Source: Bacteroidales bacterium
GTDB lineage: Bacteria; Bacteroidota; Bacteroidia; Bacteroidales; UBA3824
Direction: 5' to 3'
DNA: 7,188 bases
Assembly (NCBI GenBank): GCA_016287995.1
Contig: JAEEXW010000139.1
Span: 1-7,188, forward strand
The first letter of the stretch is position 1. Each line of letters opens with the position of its first letter. A program made the position numbers and the translations under genes. Positions 1 through 6,184 of the stretch are shown here, in pieces. The notes under the pieces were generated by a model that saw only the letters and a program-made list of their open reading frames with translations, was not told the origin of the DNA and did no database searches.

Positions 1-891
1 TCCAAGATGACAGCGGTTGTTGAAAATGAAACACAAGCCGCTCAAACCGCACTTCAAAAGGCGGAAAAAGAATTTTCTCTCGGAAACAAAAGCCGCGTGG
101 AAGTGCTTGAAAAACAGAGTTTCCTTTCTGAAACTGAATACAAATTCGCCGATTTTGAGGCTAAACGCAATGCCGCTTTCTTAGCCCTAAAAAAAGTTAT
201 GATGTTTCCCTCGGATGATATTTTGGAAATTGATACGACAGATAATTTTTCACCTATTTTGACGGATTTTTCATCCGGGGCGCAAAACCTTGCAACGAGT
301 GCGAAAGAAAGCAATGCACAAATTTTAATTTCTGAAAACACTTTAAAAATCAAAGAGTTACAATTCAAAACCGCTAAATGGCAGTTTTTCCCAAAAATTG
401 ATTTAAATGCAGGTTGGTATTCGTCCCACTCAAAAATCAGCGGTATCAATTATCAAGAGCCGTCTTTTGGCGACCAAATCAAAAATAACGGCAAAACTTA
501 TATTAGTATTTCTTTTAATATTCCTATTTTCAATAGGTTACAAAAATTTTCTGAATTTTCGCGCAGAAAATCTGACTTGAAAATAGCAAATTACGAATTT
601 CAAGAAAAACAAGCCGAAATCGAAAACGCTGTTTTGTCGGCTTTTGACGAGGCTTTGTCAGCGCAAAAAAAATTGACGGCAGCACAAAAAGCCGCTGATT
701 TTCAAAAAGAATATTATGACATCGCGGCGAAAAAATTTCAAGAGGGGCTGATTCCGTATTTGGAGTTTAATACTGCTGCAAATAAATATTTGGAGGCTCA
801 GGCGTTGTACTTTAACGCTCTGTTTGTCAGTAAGATAAAAAACGCCGTAATTGAATATTACAAAGGCGTTTCATATATTGAACAAAATTAG
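1..891 (+). CDS. TolC-family outer membrane efflux protein, 5'-truncated by the window edge
   Basis: This is the C-terminal part of an outer membrane factor, the trimeric channel of tripartite export systems. The frame is open to base 1, so the ATG at 7 is probably internal; about 296 residues are present of the roughly 430-480 usual for the family. Counting from that Met, residues 10-67 form an Ala/Lys/Glu-rich helix ending one helical repeat. Residues 100-125 begin the next helix. Residues 128-140 (FFPKIDLNAGWYS) and 163-177 (KTYISISFNIPIFNR) are the paired beta-barrel strands typical of the second TolC repeat. Residues 180-240 and 240-285 are long amphipathic periplasmic helices, with the family-typical EGLIPYLEFNTAANKYLEAQ region at 246-265. 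It lies 26 bp before the adaptor gene on the same strand, so the two are probably co-transcribed. The exported substrate cannot be deduced. Confidence 0.9.
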   Translation, partial: SKMTAVVENETQAAQTALQKAEKEFSLGNKSRVEVLEKQSFLSETEYKFADFEAKRNAAFLALKKVMMFPSDDILEIDTTDNFSPILTDFSSGAQNLATSAKESNAQILISENTLKIKELQFKTAKWQFFPKIDLNAGWYSSHSKISGINYQEPSFGDQIKNNGKTYISISFNIPIFNRLQKFSEFSRRKSDLKIANYEFQEKQAEIENAVLSAFDEALSAQKKLTAAQKAADFQKEYYDIAAKKFQEGLIPYLEFNTAANKYLEAQALYFNALFVSKIKNAVIEYYKGVSYIEQN

Positions 892-893
892 TG

Positions 894-907
894 CATAATT
901 CATAATT
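894..907 (+). repeat. Two tandem copies of CATAATT in the TolC-adaptor gap
   Basis: The 26-bp gap between the TolC stop and the adaptor ATG is almost entirely two direct copies of CATAATT followed by a related CGTCATTATC. There is no ribosome site in it. It may be chance in an A/T-rich spacer or a remnant of a short dispersed repeat. Confidence 0.5.
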
Positions 908-917
908 CGTCATTATC

Positions 918-2177
918 ATGGATATTATAATTGAAAAGAAAAAAGGTATTAAAAAATATGCGGACAAAAAGTATATTCCGTATTACATCGGTGCGGTTGT
1001 GTTTGTTGTTATCGTGTATTTTTTGTTAACAACAGATACTAAGGCTGTTACCGTTACAAAAGATAACTTTAACACCGCCGTCGTAAAGCAGGGCGAGTTC
1101 AACGATTATATCCGCCTCAGCGGACAGGTTATGCCTATGATTACCATACAGTTAAGCCCTCTTGAAGGCGGTATTGTTGAGGAAATCGTCAGCGAAGAAG
1201 GCTCTAACCTCAAAGCGGGCGATGTAATATTAAGGCTCTCTAACGAAAACCTTGATTTACAGATTCTTAACTCTGAGGCTGAACTCGCCGAAAAAGAAAA
1301 TATGTTGCGTAATACGATGATTCAGATGGAACAGCAGAAACTTGATTTGGAGCAAAACCGTCTGAAATACACTCTTGATGTCCGCCGCACAAAACGCGCT
1401 TTTGAGCAGAAAAAGAAACTTTTTGAAGACAATCTTTGCGCCAAAGAAGATTTTTTGATTGCTCAGGAAGATTATGAATTGGCTTCGCAGCAGTTGGATT
1501 TGGTGAAAAACCGCGCAAAACAAGACAGTATGTACCGCAGCGTTGAAATCAAACAGATGAACGAAAGCCTTGAAAATATGCGCGTTAATATGCAGATGAT
1601 TCGTCGCCGCAAGGAAAACCTCACGATAAAAGCCCCGATTGACGGCGAACTCGGCTTGTTGGAAGCGGTTAGAGGTCAGAGCATTATGGCGGGGACAAAA
1701 ATCGGTCAAATCAACAATCTTGAAAACTACAAAATAGAGGTTCAGATAGACGAGCATTATATCGACCGTGTAACAGCCGGACTTTCAGCAAGTTTTGAGA
1801 AAAACAGCGAATCCTATTCGGCGGTAATCAGAAAAGTTTATCCGGAGGTCAGAAGCGGCAAGTTCAAGGCGGATTTAAAGTTCAACGGCACTCAGCCCGA
1901 AAATATCCGTACGGGTCAGACATATTATTTGAATCTTCAACTCGGCTCTCCGGCAGATGCTGTGATAATTCCGAAAGGTACTTTTTATCAGCATACGGGC
2001 GGAAACTGGGTTTATGTTTTGGACGAAAGCGGAAAGTTTGCCGTAAAACGCGCCATCAAAATCGGCCGTCAAAATCCAAAGCATTACGAAATTCTCGAAG
2101 GTCTCGAAGACGGCGAAAAAGTCATAATTTCAGGTTATGAAAATTTCGGCGACAGCGAAAAGGTGGAGTTTAAATAA
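918..2177 (+). CDS. HlyD/MacA-type periplasmic adaptor (membrane fusion) protein
   Basis: This 419-residue protein would bridge an inner-membrane pump to the TolC-like channel encoded just upstream. A short basic cytoplasmic N-terminus (KKKGIKKYADKK) precedes one membrane anchor at about residues 20-38. The first lipoyl half is at about 72-108 (GGIVEEIVSEEGSNLKAGDV). A long Glu/Gln/Lys-rich coiled-coil hairpin spans about 112-232. The second lipoyl half is at about 234-265, with the family signature LTIKAPIDGELG. A beta-barrel domain follows at about 270-345, and a membrane-proximal domain runs to the end (VIIPKGTFYQ..., ISGYENFGDSEKVEFK). Length and domain order are complete. The start at 918 is chosen because it places the basic stretch and anchor correctly; no Shine-Dalgarno site is visible, as is usual in Bacteroidota. 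The anchor and order resemble adaptors of MacB-type ABC exporters, but no ATPase or permease gene follows, so the pump type is inferred. Confidence 0.92.
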   Translation: MDIIIEKKKGIKKYADKKYIPYYIGAVVFVVIVYFLLTTDTKAVTVTKDNFNTAVVKQGEFNDYIRLSGQVMPMITIQLSPLEGGIVEEIVSEEGSNLKAGDVILRLSNENLDLQILNSEAELAEKENMLRNTMIQMEQQKLDLEQNRLKYTLDVRRTKRAFEQKKKLFEDNLCAKEDFLIAQEDYELASQQLDLVKNRAKQDSMYRSVEIKQMNESLENMRVNMQMIRRRKENLTIKAPIDGELGLLEAVRGQSIMAGTKIGQINNLENYKIEVQIDEHYIDRVTAGLSASFEKNSESYSAVIRKVYPEVRSGKFKADLKFNGTQPENIRTGQTYYLNLQLGSPADAVIIPKGTFYQHTGGNWVYVLDESGKFAVKRAIKIGRQNPKHYEILEGLEDGEKVIISGYENFGDSEKVEFK

Positions 2178-2181
2178 CTAA

Positions 2182-2979
2182 AAAAAACGGCTGCTGAAAA
2201 ATATTCTCACACCGTTTCTTTTGCGCCGCACTAAGGAGGACGTTCTTAACGAACTTCCTGAAAAAACGGAAATTACGCTGCGGGTCGAATTGAGCCCGGA
2301 AGAGCAGGCTCTTTATGACAATCTCCGTCAGGAAGCGATTATGAATCTTGAATCAGACAAGAAAAATCCGCTGCGCGCCTTGGCAGAAATCACGAAACTG
2401 CGTCAGGCGGCTTGCAATCCGAGGCTTGTCAACCCGAAACTGACACTGCCGTCCTCAAAAATGCAGGCATTTTTAGGACTTGTTTCGCAACTGGGCAGCG
2501 GCGGACACAGAGCGTTGGTTTTCAGCCAGTTTACAAGCCATTTGGCGTTGGTGAAGGAAGAACTTGACAAGAGCGGCATATCGTATTTGTATCTTGACGG
2601 CTCGACCCCGGCTCAGGAGCGCAGCCGTTTGGTAAAACAGTTTCAGACGGGGGACGAACTTTTGTTTTTGATTTCACTGAAAGCGGGCGGTGTAGGTCTC
2701 AATCTGACGGCGGCGGATTACGTCATTCATCTTGACCCGTGGTGGAATCCGGCTGTTGAGGATCAGGCTTCAGACCGTGCGTACAGAATCGGTCAGGAGC
2801 GTCCGGTAACGGTTTACCGCATAATAGCAGCAGGAACGATAGAGGAGAAAATAATCCGGCTTCATCAAAACAAGCGTTCAATGGCTGACGCCTTGTTACA
2901 AGATGCCGACTTGTACACGAACATTTCAGCAGACGACATAATAAAACTGCTGAGAGAAAGTGCGGACGCAATAAAGTAA
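2182..2979 (+). pseudogene. SNF2-family helicase, C-terminal lobe only (5'-truncated fragment)
   Basis: The frame encodes the second RecA-like lobe of a SNF2/Rad54-type DNA-dependent ATPase (HepA-like in bacteria). Homology begins in mid-protein straight after an in-frame TAA at 2179-2181: KRLLKNILTPFLLRRTKEDV matches the family's conserved PFxLRRTKxxV segment ahead of helicase_C. Counting from the TTG at 2221, visible motifs are ALVFSQFT (98-105), LDGSTPAQERSRLVKQF (125-141), KAGGVGLNLTAAD (154-166) and DQASDRAYRIGQ (181-192), with WWNP at 174-177. The C-terminus looks complete. All of lobe 1 is missing, including Walker A and the DEAH box, so it cannot hydrolyse ATP alone. There is no ATG at the 5' end; TTG 2221 lies inside conserved sequence and has no ribosome site. 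Its composition appears more GC-rich than the TolC gene. It is probably a remnant, or the product of an assembly join. An in-frame ATG at 2341 could start a shorter product. Confidence 0.85.
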
Positions 2980-3026
2980 AAAATATTTTGCTTCAAATGT
3001 ACGACAAATAACCGAATATCAAAACA

Positions 3027-3077
3027 AAAAATCCTACCCGAAAATTTTGGGAAAAGAAATTTTCAGGTAGGATTTTT
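3027..3077. terminator. Bidirectional terminator hairpin between convergent genes
   Basis: The arms 3027-3048 and 3056-3077 pair over 22 positions, with one mismatch (3039/3065), a G-U closing pair and the 7-base loop GGGAAAA. The outer pairs are A-tract against T-tract (AAAAATCCTACC against GGTAGGATTTTT), so both strands end in a T run. The minus strand continues into TTTTTTGTTTT. It lies between the 3' ends of the SNF2 fragment (plus) and the lipoprotein gene (minus), just where a shared intrinsic terminator is expected. Confidence 0.85.
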
Positions 3078-3093
3078 AGGTTTGTGAATATGA

Positions 3094-4440
3094 TTAATCT
3101 ATGCGCATGACCGGACGAATCGGCAGTCCGTAAGCACGTCTGTAGCCAGTGGTGCCAATGCTAATGCTCGTTTCGTATAAGGAAAGGTTAAGCACGAGCT
3201 CTGGACTGTACACGCCGAGAGATGACGAACAGTAGTAGCCGTACTTATTAGCGTAGGTGAGGGAGGTACCATTGTAATAACCAGCAGCGGGAAGAAAGAT
3301 TTCGGCACCGTTGCCCTTAACCAAATAGCCCTTAACGCCATGTCCCTCGTAGTCAGTTTTCCATTCCCATGTACAATTCTCACATAATGTCTGCCATTCT
3401 TCTCTTGTAGGTATATGCCAGTTAGAATTTTTTTTATTGGCGACATCGTCAGCGGGTAAGAGTTCTGTCAGATTGTCGGTAAAGCCATTTTTGCCGTAGT
3501 CTGAGTTATTGCAATATTTGGTGAGTTTATAGTTGTAATCATAAAGAAAATCGTTGTAGACAACGTTAGAGGCGTATTTATAAGTAGTCCATTCGTAATT
3601 ACTTTTTGTTGCAGTCTCCCCCCATGCGTAGTAACCGCCGGACTCCCACGGATTCTGTGCGTCGAGATTGGTGGTCGCCCAAAGAATCTTCTTACCGTTT
3701 ACCTTGGTGCCGAGGTAAGCAAAACCTGCGGGAACTTCAAACGGTTCTTCAATCGTGTAAATTTTTCCTGCAAGGGGAGATGATTTCGTTTTTTCGTCAG
3801 CGGTTACTTTTTTCCCGACAGGAACGATACAGATTTGTCCTGTTGTCAATGATACAGGCGTACCATTTTCCACAGAAACATTTATTGTCCCTGACTTTTC
3901 GTTTTTAACGAAAGCAACATTTACGTTCATTACAATATTGCCCGAAAAACTGAAATTGTCGTCTCCATCTGCCTTTATCGTAACAGGTTTTGACACTTCG
4001 TATACATTTTTTACCGCACTTTGGATGTCCTCATACGGACCTGTTACGTCTGTCGGTTCTGTGCCGATAGTTGCCGTAACGGTTTTGCCGCTAAGGTCAT
4101 AATCAGCATCAGCCGGATAAGATAATTCAACAGAAAATTCTACGGATGCACCTCCGGTTGTGGTGAGCGTTGTTTCTCCGTGAATTCTTCCGTCATCTCC
4201 TGAAAATTTCAGGGTTTCGTCGCCGTCAAAAGTCAAATTTTTTCCGTCTTCACACGAAATTTTCGAGATGCCTGATTTTTTATTCAGTGTTCCCGTTACT
4301 GTAACGGTTTTTTCCTGTTTTACAACGTTTTCCTGTCCGTTGTTAACAAGTTCGTTGTCGTTGTTGCTGTCTTTGCTGCAAGAAGTTGCAAGCAAAACTG
4401 CCGCTGCAAGAGGCAGTATTCTTAAAAATCTTTTGTTCAT
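3094..4440 (-). CDS. Exported lipoprotein with C-terminal FISUMP domain
   Basis: This 448-residue protein starts with a lipoprotein signal peptide: basic MNKR, a hydrophobic stretch, and lipobox LATSC with the lipidated Cys at residue 21. A Ser/Asn/Asp-rich linker (about 22-40) follows and may favour surface export. Residues 45-205 are Thr/Val/Gly-rich and appear to form beta-sandwich-like repeats that I cannot assign. Residues about 237-444 resemble the Fibrobacter succinogenes major paralogous (FISUMP) domain: KILWATTNLDA, GGYYAWGET (268-276), NWHIPTREEWQTL (340-352), FLPAAGYYNG (382-391), YYCSSS (402-407) and the terminal GLPIRPV (438-444). The molecular role of FISUMP proteins is not established; they are usually cell-surface or secreted proteins of Bacteroidota and Fibrobacterota. 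The start at 4440 is supported by AAGGAGGA seven bases upstream. It lies 18 bp after the small peptide gene, in an apparent two-gene operon. Confidence 0.85.
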   Translation of the reverse strand: MNKRFLRILPLAAAVLLATSCSKDSNNDNELVNNGQENVVKQEKTVTVTGTLNKKSGISKISCEDGKNLTFDGDETLKFSGDDGRIHGETTLTTTGGASVEFSVELSYPADADYDLSGKTVTATIGTEPTDVTGPYEDIQSAVKNVYEVSKPVTIKADGDDNFSFSGNIVMNVNVAFVKNEKSGTINVSVENGTPVSLTTGQICIVPVGKKVTADEKTKSSPLAGKIYTIEEPFEVPAGFAYLGTKVNGKKILWATTNLDAQNPWESGGYYAWGETATKSNYEWTTYKYASNVVYNDFLYDYNYKLTKYCNNSDYGKNGFTDNLTELLPADDVANKKNSNWHIPTREEWQTLCENCTWEWKTDYEGHGVKGYLVKGNGAEIFLPAAGYYNGTSLTYANKYGYYCSSSLGVYSPELVLNLSLYETSISIGTTGYRRAYGLPIRPVMRID

Positions 4441-4447
4441 TTTTCTG

Positions 4448-4455
4448 TCCTCCTT
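4448..4455 (-). promoter_or_regulatory. Strong Shine-Dalgarno site AAGGAGGA before the lipoprotein gene
   Basis: On the minus strand AAGGAGGA ends seven bases before the lipoprotein ATG, inside the 18-bp gap after the small peptide stop. It is a near-perfect anti-16S match and fixes the start. The other starts visible here have A/T-rich or overlapping upstream sequence and nothing comparable. Confidence 0.8.
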
Positions 4456-4458
4456 GTT

Positions 4459-4647
4459 TTAGTCCCAACTTCCGTTACCGAGAGTTTTGTACTGAGTTGC
4501 AGTACCGCTGAAATTTTGTGTTTTACTTGCCGCCAAAAGTTTCGGCGTGTCTTCGAGGTTGATAACCTCAAAATCGGGCTTAATGTAAGGCTTTTTTCTT
4601 GTCGCCGCCTTTACTTCTGCGACATTAAGACTTGCTTTTCTGTCCAT
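4459..4647 (-). CDS. Small 62-residue peptide of unknown function (YIKP...LLAAS type)
   Basis: I do not know its function. The peptide has no Cys, no signal peptide and no membrane segment. Its N-terminus is basic and Ala-rich (1-20, with RKK at 17-19). It then carries YIKPDFEVINLEDTPKLLAA (21-40) followed by S41, and ends in a polar, Gly/Thr/Asn-rich tail of 21 residues (42-62) finishing in W-D. From memory, short Bacteroidales proteins with a Y-x-x-P-x-x-E-V start and an L-L-A-x-S block are common and uncharacterised, often beside lipoprotein genes. The architecture, a conserved front half and a variable small-residue tail, is compatible with a precursor peptide, but no maturation enzyme is encoded here. 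The start is the only Met in the frame, and the sequence before it is A/T-rich without a ribosome site. Being translated ahead of the FISUMP lipoprotein, with an 18-bp gap, suggests joint function or coupled expression. Confidence 0.7.
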   Translation of the reverse strand: MDRKASLNVAEVKAATRKKPYIKPDFEVINLEDTPKLLAASKTQNFSGTATQYKTLGNGSWD

Positions 4648-4678
4648 TTTTTTTAAAGTTTAATAGTTAATAAAAAAC

Positions 4679-4730
4679 AAAAATCCCTTGCGAAAAATGT
4701 CATTTCTGACGTTTTCCACAAGGGATTTTT
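4679..4730 (-). terminator. Long terminator-like hairpin, possibly in the small peptide leader
   Basis: The arms 4679-4702 and 4707-4730 pair over 24 positions with two mismatches, one G-U pair and a 4-base loop. The outer 12 pairs (AAAAATCCCTTG against CAAGGGATTTTT) are perfect. On the minus strand the stem is followed by a T-rich run (TTTTTGTTTTTT). It could end transcripts of the WG-repeat operon, although it lies about 170 bases past that stop codon. Because it is only 31 bases before the small peptide ATG and downstream of the likely promoter, it could also act as an attenuator in the cassette's leader. Confidence 0.7.
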
Positions 4731-4743
4731 TTATGATTGTCGT

Positions 4744-4790
4744 AAAATGTAAAATAAAATACATAAATTACCCCCCCGGATTTACATTTT
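4744..4790. repeat. 10-bp perfect inverted repeat flanking a C7 tract
   Basis: AAAATGTAAA at 4744-4753 is the exact reverse complement of TTTACATTTT at 4781-4790. The 27-base spacer contains seven consecutive C (4771-4777), which stand out in an A/T-rich gap. The right arm can alternatively form a local hairpin, TTTACA (4781-4786) with TGTAAA (4790-4795). It may be an operator or an RNA fold in the leader; chance is possible given the low complexity. Confidence 0.4.
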
Positions 4791-4860
4791 GTAAAGCGGA
4801 GTTGATATGAGTATATTTCATTTCGTTAAACATAGTCAATATGATTTTAGTTTTATGCGG

Positions 4861-4868
4861 CAAAGATA
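4861..4868 (-). promoter_or_regulatory. Candidate Bacteroidota -7 box (TATCTTTG) for the small peptide cassette
   Basis: On the minus strand TATCTTTG matches the Bacteroidota TAnnTTTG -7 consensus exactly and is followed by CCGCATAAAA. The nearest TTG-type upstream element (minus-strand TTTTG, 4897-4894) is about 25 bases away rather than the usual 19-21, so the -33 half is weak. It overlaps the region just after the WG-repeat gene stop and would give a leader of roughly 200 bases before the small peptide ATG. Confidence 0.45.
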
Positions 4869-4899
4869 GAAAAGTTTTTGAAAATAAAAAATACAAAAC

Positions 4900-6174
4900 C
4901 TAAAAAAACGACCCGCTAAGGTATCTTGACACTACCCAGTCGAATTTAGGCTCAACAGTGAATTTGCCGTTTTCGTCCACGATACCCCATTTGCCGCTGA
5001 GTTTTACGAAAATGATGTCGCGGGATATTATCACGCCTTCATAGTGGGGATTGAAAACGAAGACTTTGGTTTTCTTGTTTATCCAGCCTTGTTTGCCTTT
5101 GTATATGATTTTAGCGAAGTTGTCGCCAAAAAAATCACTTGCATATTCAAATTTCGGCTTTATGACAAAGTTGCCAGTGGAGTCAATGTATCCGTATTTG
5201 TGCTTTTTGCGTGCAGCGGCTAAACCATAATAGGCGGCCATGTCCTTCTGCCATTTCTCGTCAATTCCTGAGTCAAAATACTCTATAAGCGGATAAAGTG
5301 TAGAAATCTTGGAGATTTTGCCGGTTTTGTCTATGACGCAGTACTTGTCGTTTTGCCTTACTATGGCTATGCCGGTTGATGGATAATTGTCAACTTCGTC
5401 ATATTGCGGCTCTGTAATTGTTTTACCGGTTTTGTCAATTAAACCGTATTTGCCGCCAAATTTAACGATTACCGCCGCCGAATCCTCACCCATAAAGCCT
5501 TTTATTTCTTCATACTTGGGCTCGATGACAAATTTGCCTTCCGGATTTATGAAACCGAACTTGCCGTTATATTTTACGGCAGCCCAGTTGTACGGGAAAT
5601 CGCCGGGCTCTTCAAACTGCGGCTCAATGACGATTTTGCCGATGGTGTCAATGTAGCCGTATTTGCCGTTTGATTTTACGTATGCCCGGTTGTTGTAAAA
5701 AATGCCGGCGTCTTCATATTTTGGTTCTATTATGAAATTGAGGTTGGTATCAACATAGCCCCATTTGCCGTTAGTCATGGCTCTGCTCGGACGGTCGTAT
5801 TGAAATTCTATTTCTTCAATCTCTGTTTCGCGGACGGTTTTTCCGGTTTTGTCAATAAAAAGCCATTTGCCGTCTTTTTTTACGAAGGCGGTGCCGTTGT
5901 CTTCAAAAAATCTGACTTCGTCGAATTGCGGAGTAATGACAGTTTTGTCTGTCAGGTTTACATATCCCCATTTGCCGTTGTTTTTTACTTCAATCATATT
6001 GTCCCAAAACAAGTCGTTAACTTCGTCATACTGGGGACTGACAATCCAGTTGCCGTTTTCGTCAATAAAACCGCATTTTCCGTCAATGCCCGCCGGGAAC
6101 ATAATTTTGTTTTGCGCGGTGGCAAAACCTACTGAAACCGTCAGCAGAATTGATAATAAAAATTTCGCTTTCAT
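4900..6174 (-). CDS. Exported WG-repeat (KWG) protein
   Basis: This 424-residue protein has a clear signal peptide (MKAK, hydrophobic core, probable cleavage ATA|Q after residue 20) with no lipobox Cys. The rest is about eleven imperfect repeats of 30-45 residues in the WG/KWG pattern: N-G-K-W/Y-G-Y/F-I-D...G-K-F-V-I-E-P-K-Y-E/D-E. Examples are NGKWGYVNLTDKTVITPQFD, NGKYGYIDTIGKIVIEPQFE and, last, SGKWGIVDENGKFTVEPKFD. The third, eighth and tenth repeats are degenerate; the eighth lacks the E-P-K-Y element and carries an insertion. WG repeats are thought to form a beta-rich repeat fold, and their molecular role is mostly unknown. Placement in the periplasm or outside the cell is inferred from the signal peptide. 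The start lies 10 bp after the rnhB stop on the same strand, suggesting one transcript, and no Shine-Dalgarno site is seen. Confidence 0.88.
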   Translation of the reverse strand: MKAKFLLSILLTVSVGFATAQNKIMFPAGIDGKCGFIDENGNWIVSPQYDEVNDLFWDNMIEVKNNGKWGYVNLTDKTVITPQFDEVRFFEDNGTAFVKKDGKWLFIDKTGKTVRETEIEEIEFQYDRPSRAMTNGKWGYVDTNLNFIIEPKYEDAGIFYNNRAYVKSNGKYGYIDTIGKIVIEPQFEEPGDFPYNWAAVKYNGKFGFINPEGKFVIEPKYEEIKGFMGEDSAAVIVKFGGKYGLIDKTGKTITEPQYDEVDNYPSTGIAIVRQNDKYCVIDKTGKISKISTLYPLIEYFDSGIDEKWQKDMAAYYGLAAARKKHKYGYIDSTGNFVIKPKFEYASDFFGDNFAKIIYKGKQGWINKKTKVFVFNPHYEGVIISRDIIFVKLSGKWGIVDENGKFTVEPKFDWVVSRYLSGSFF

Positions 6175-6184
6175 GTTTTTTATT

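Larger units (their letters stand above)
4648..4899. other. 252-bp intergenic region upstream of the small peptide cassette
   Basis: This A/T-rich gap holds a promoter candidate at its right end, an inverted repeat around a C7 tract, and a long terminator-like hairpin close to the small peptide gene. No coding region or structured RNA family was recognised in it. If the promoter is real, nearly the whole gap is a transcribed leader of about 200 bases. Confidence 0.6.

Noticed and set aside
7..9. ATG at 7 as the start of the TolC-family gene
   Set aside because: The frame is open to base 1 and the protein would lack the first helical repeat, so the gene is cut by the window edge.
1257..1757. 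Long minus-strand open frames opposite the adaptor gene
   Set aside because: They are antisense to a well-supported adaptor, have no recognisable family features, and arise from the codon bias of the coiled-coil region.
2221..2223. TTG at 2221 as a genuine SNF2 start codon
   Set aside because: SNF2 homology continues upstream of it to about 2182 and there is no ribosome site; it is an internal Leu codon.
3099..3908. Extra open frames within the lipoprotein gene (minus 3099-3446, plus 3606-3908)
   Set aside because: They overlap the FISUMP domain coding region in other frames and show no signal peptide, domain or ribosome site.
4459..4647. Calling the small peptide a lanthipeptide or other known modified-peptide precursor
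   Set aside because: It has no Cys or Gly-Gly leader end, and no maturation, protease or dedicated transport gene is present in the window.
4679..4730. Mobile-element end or integration site at the long hairpin
   Set aside because: No transposase, integrase or target duplication is seen; the T runs and geometry fit a terminator better.
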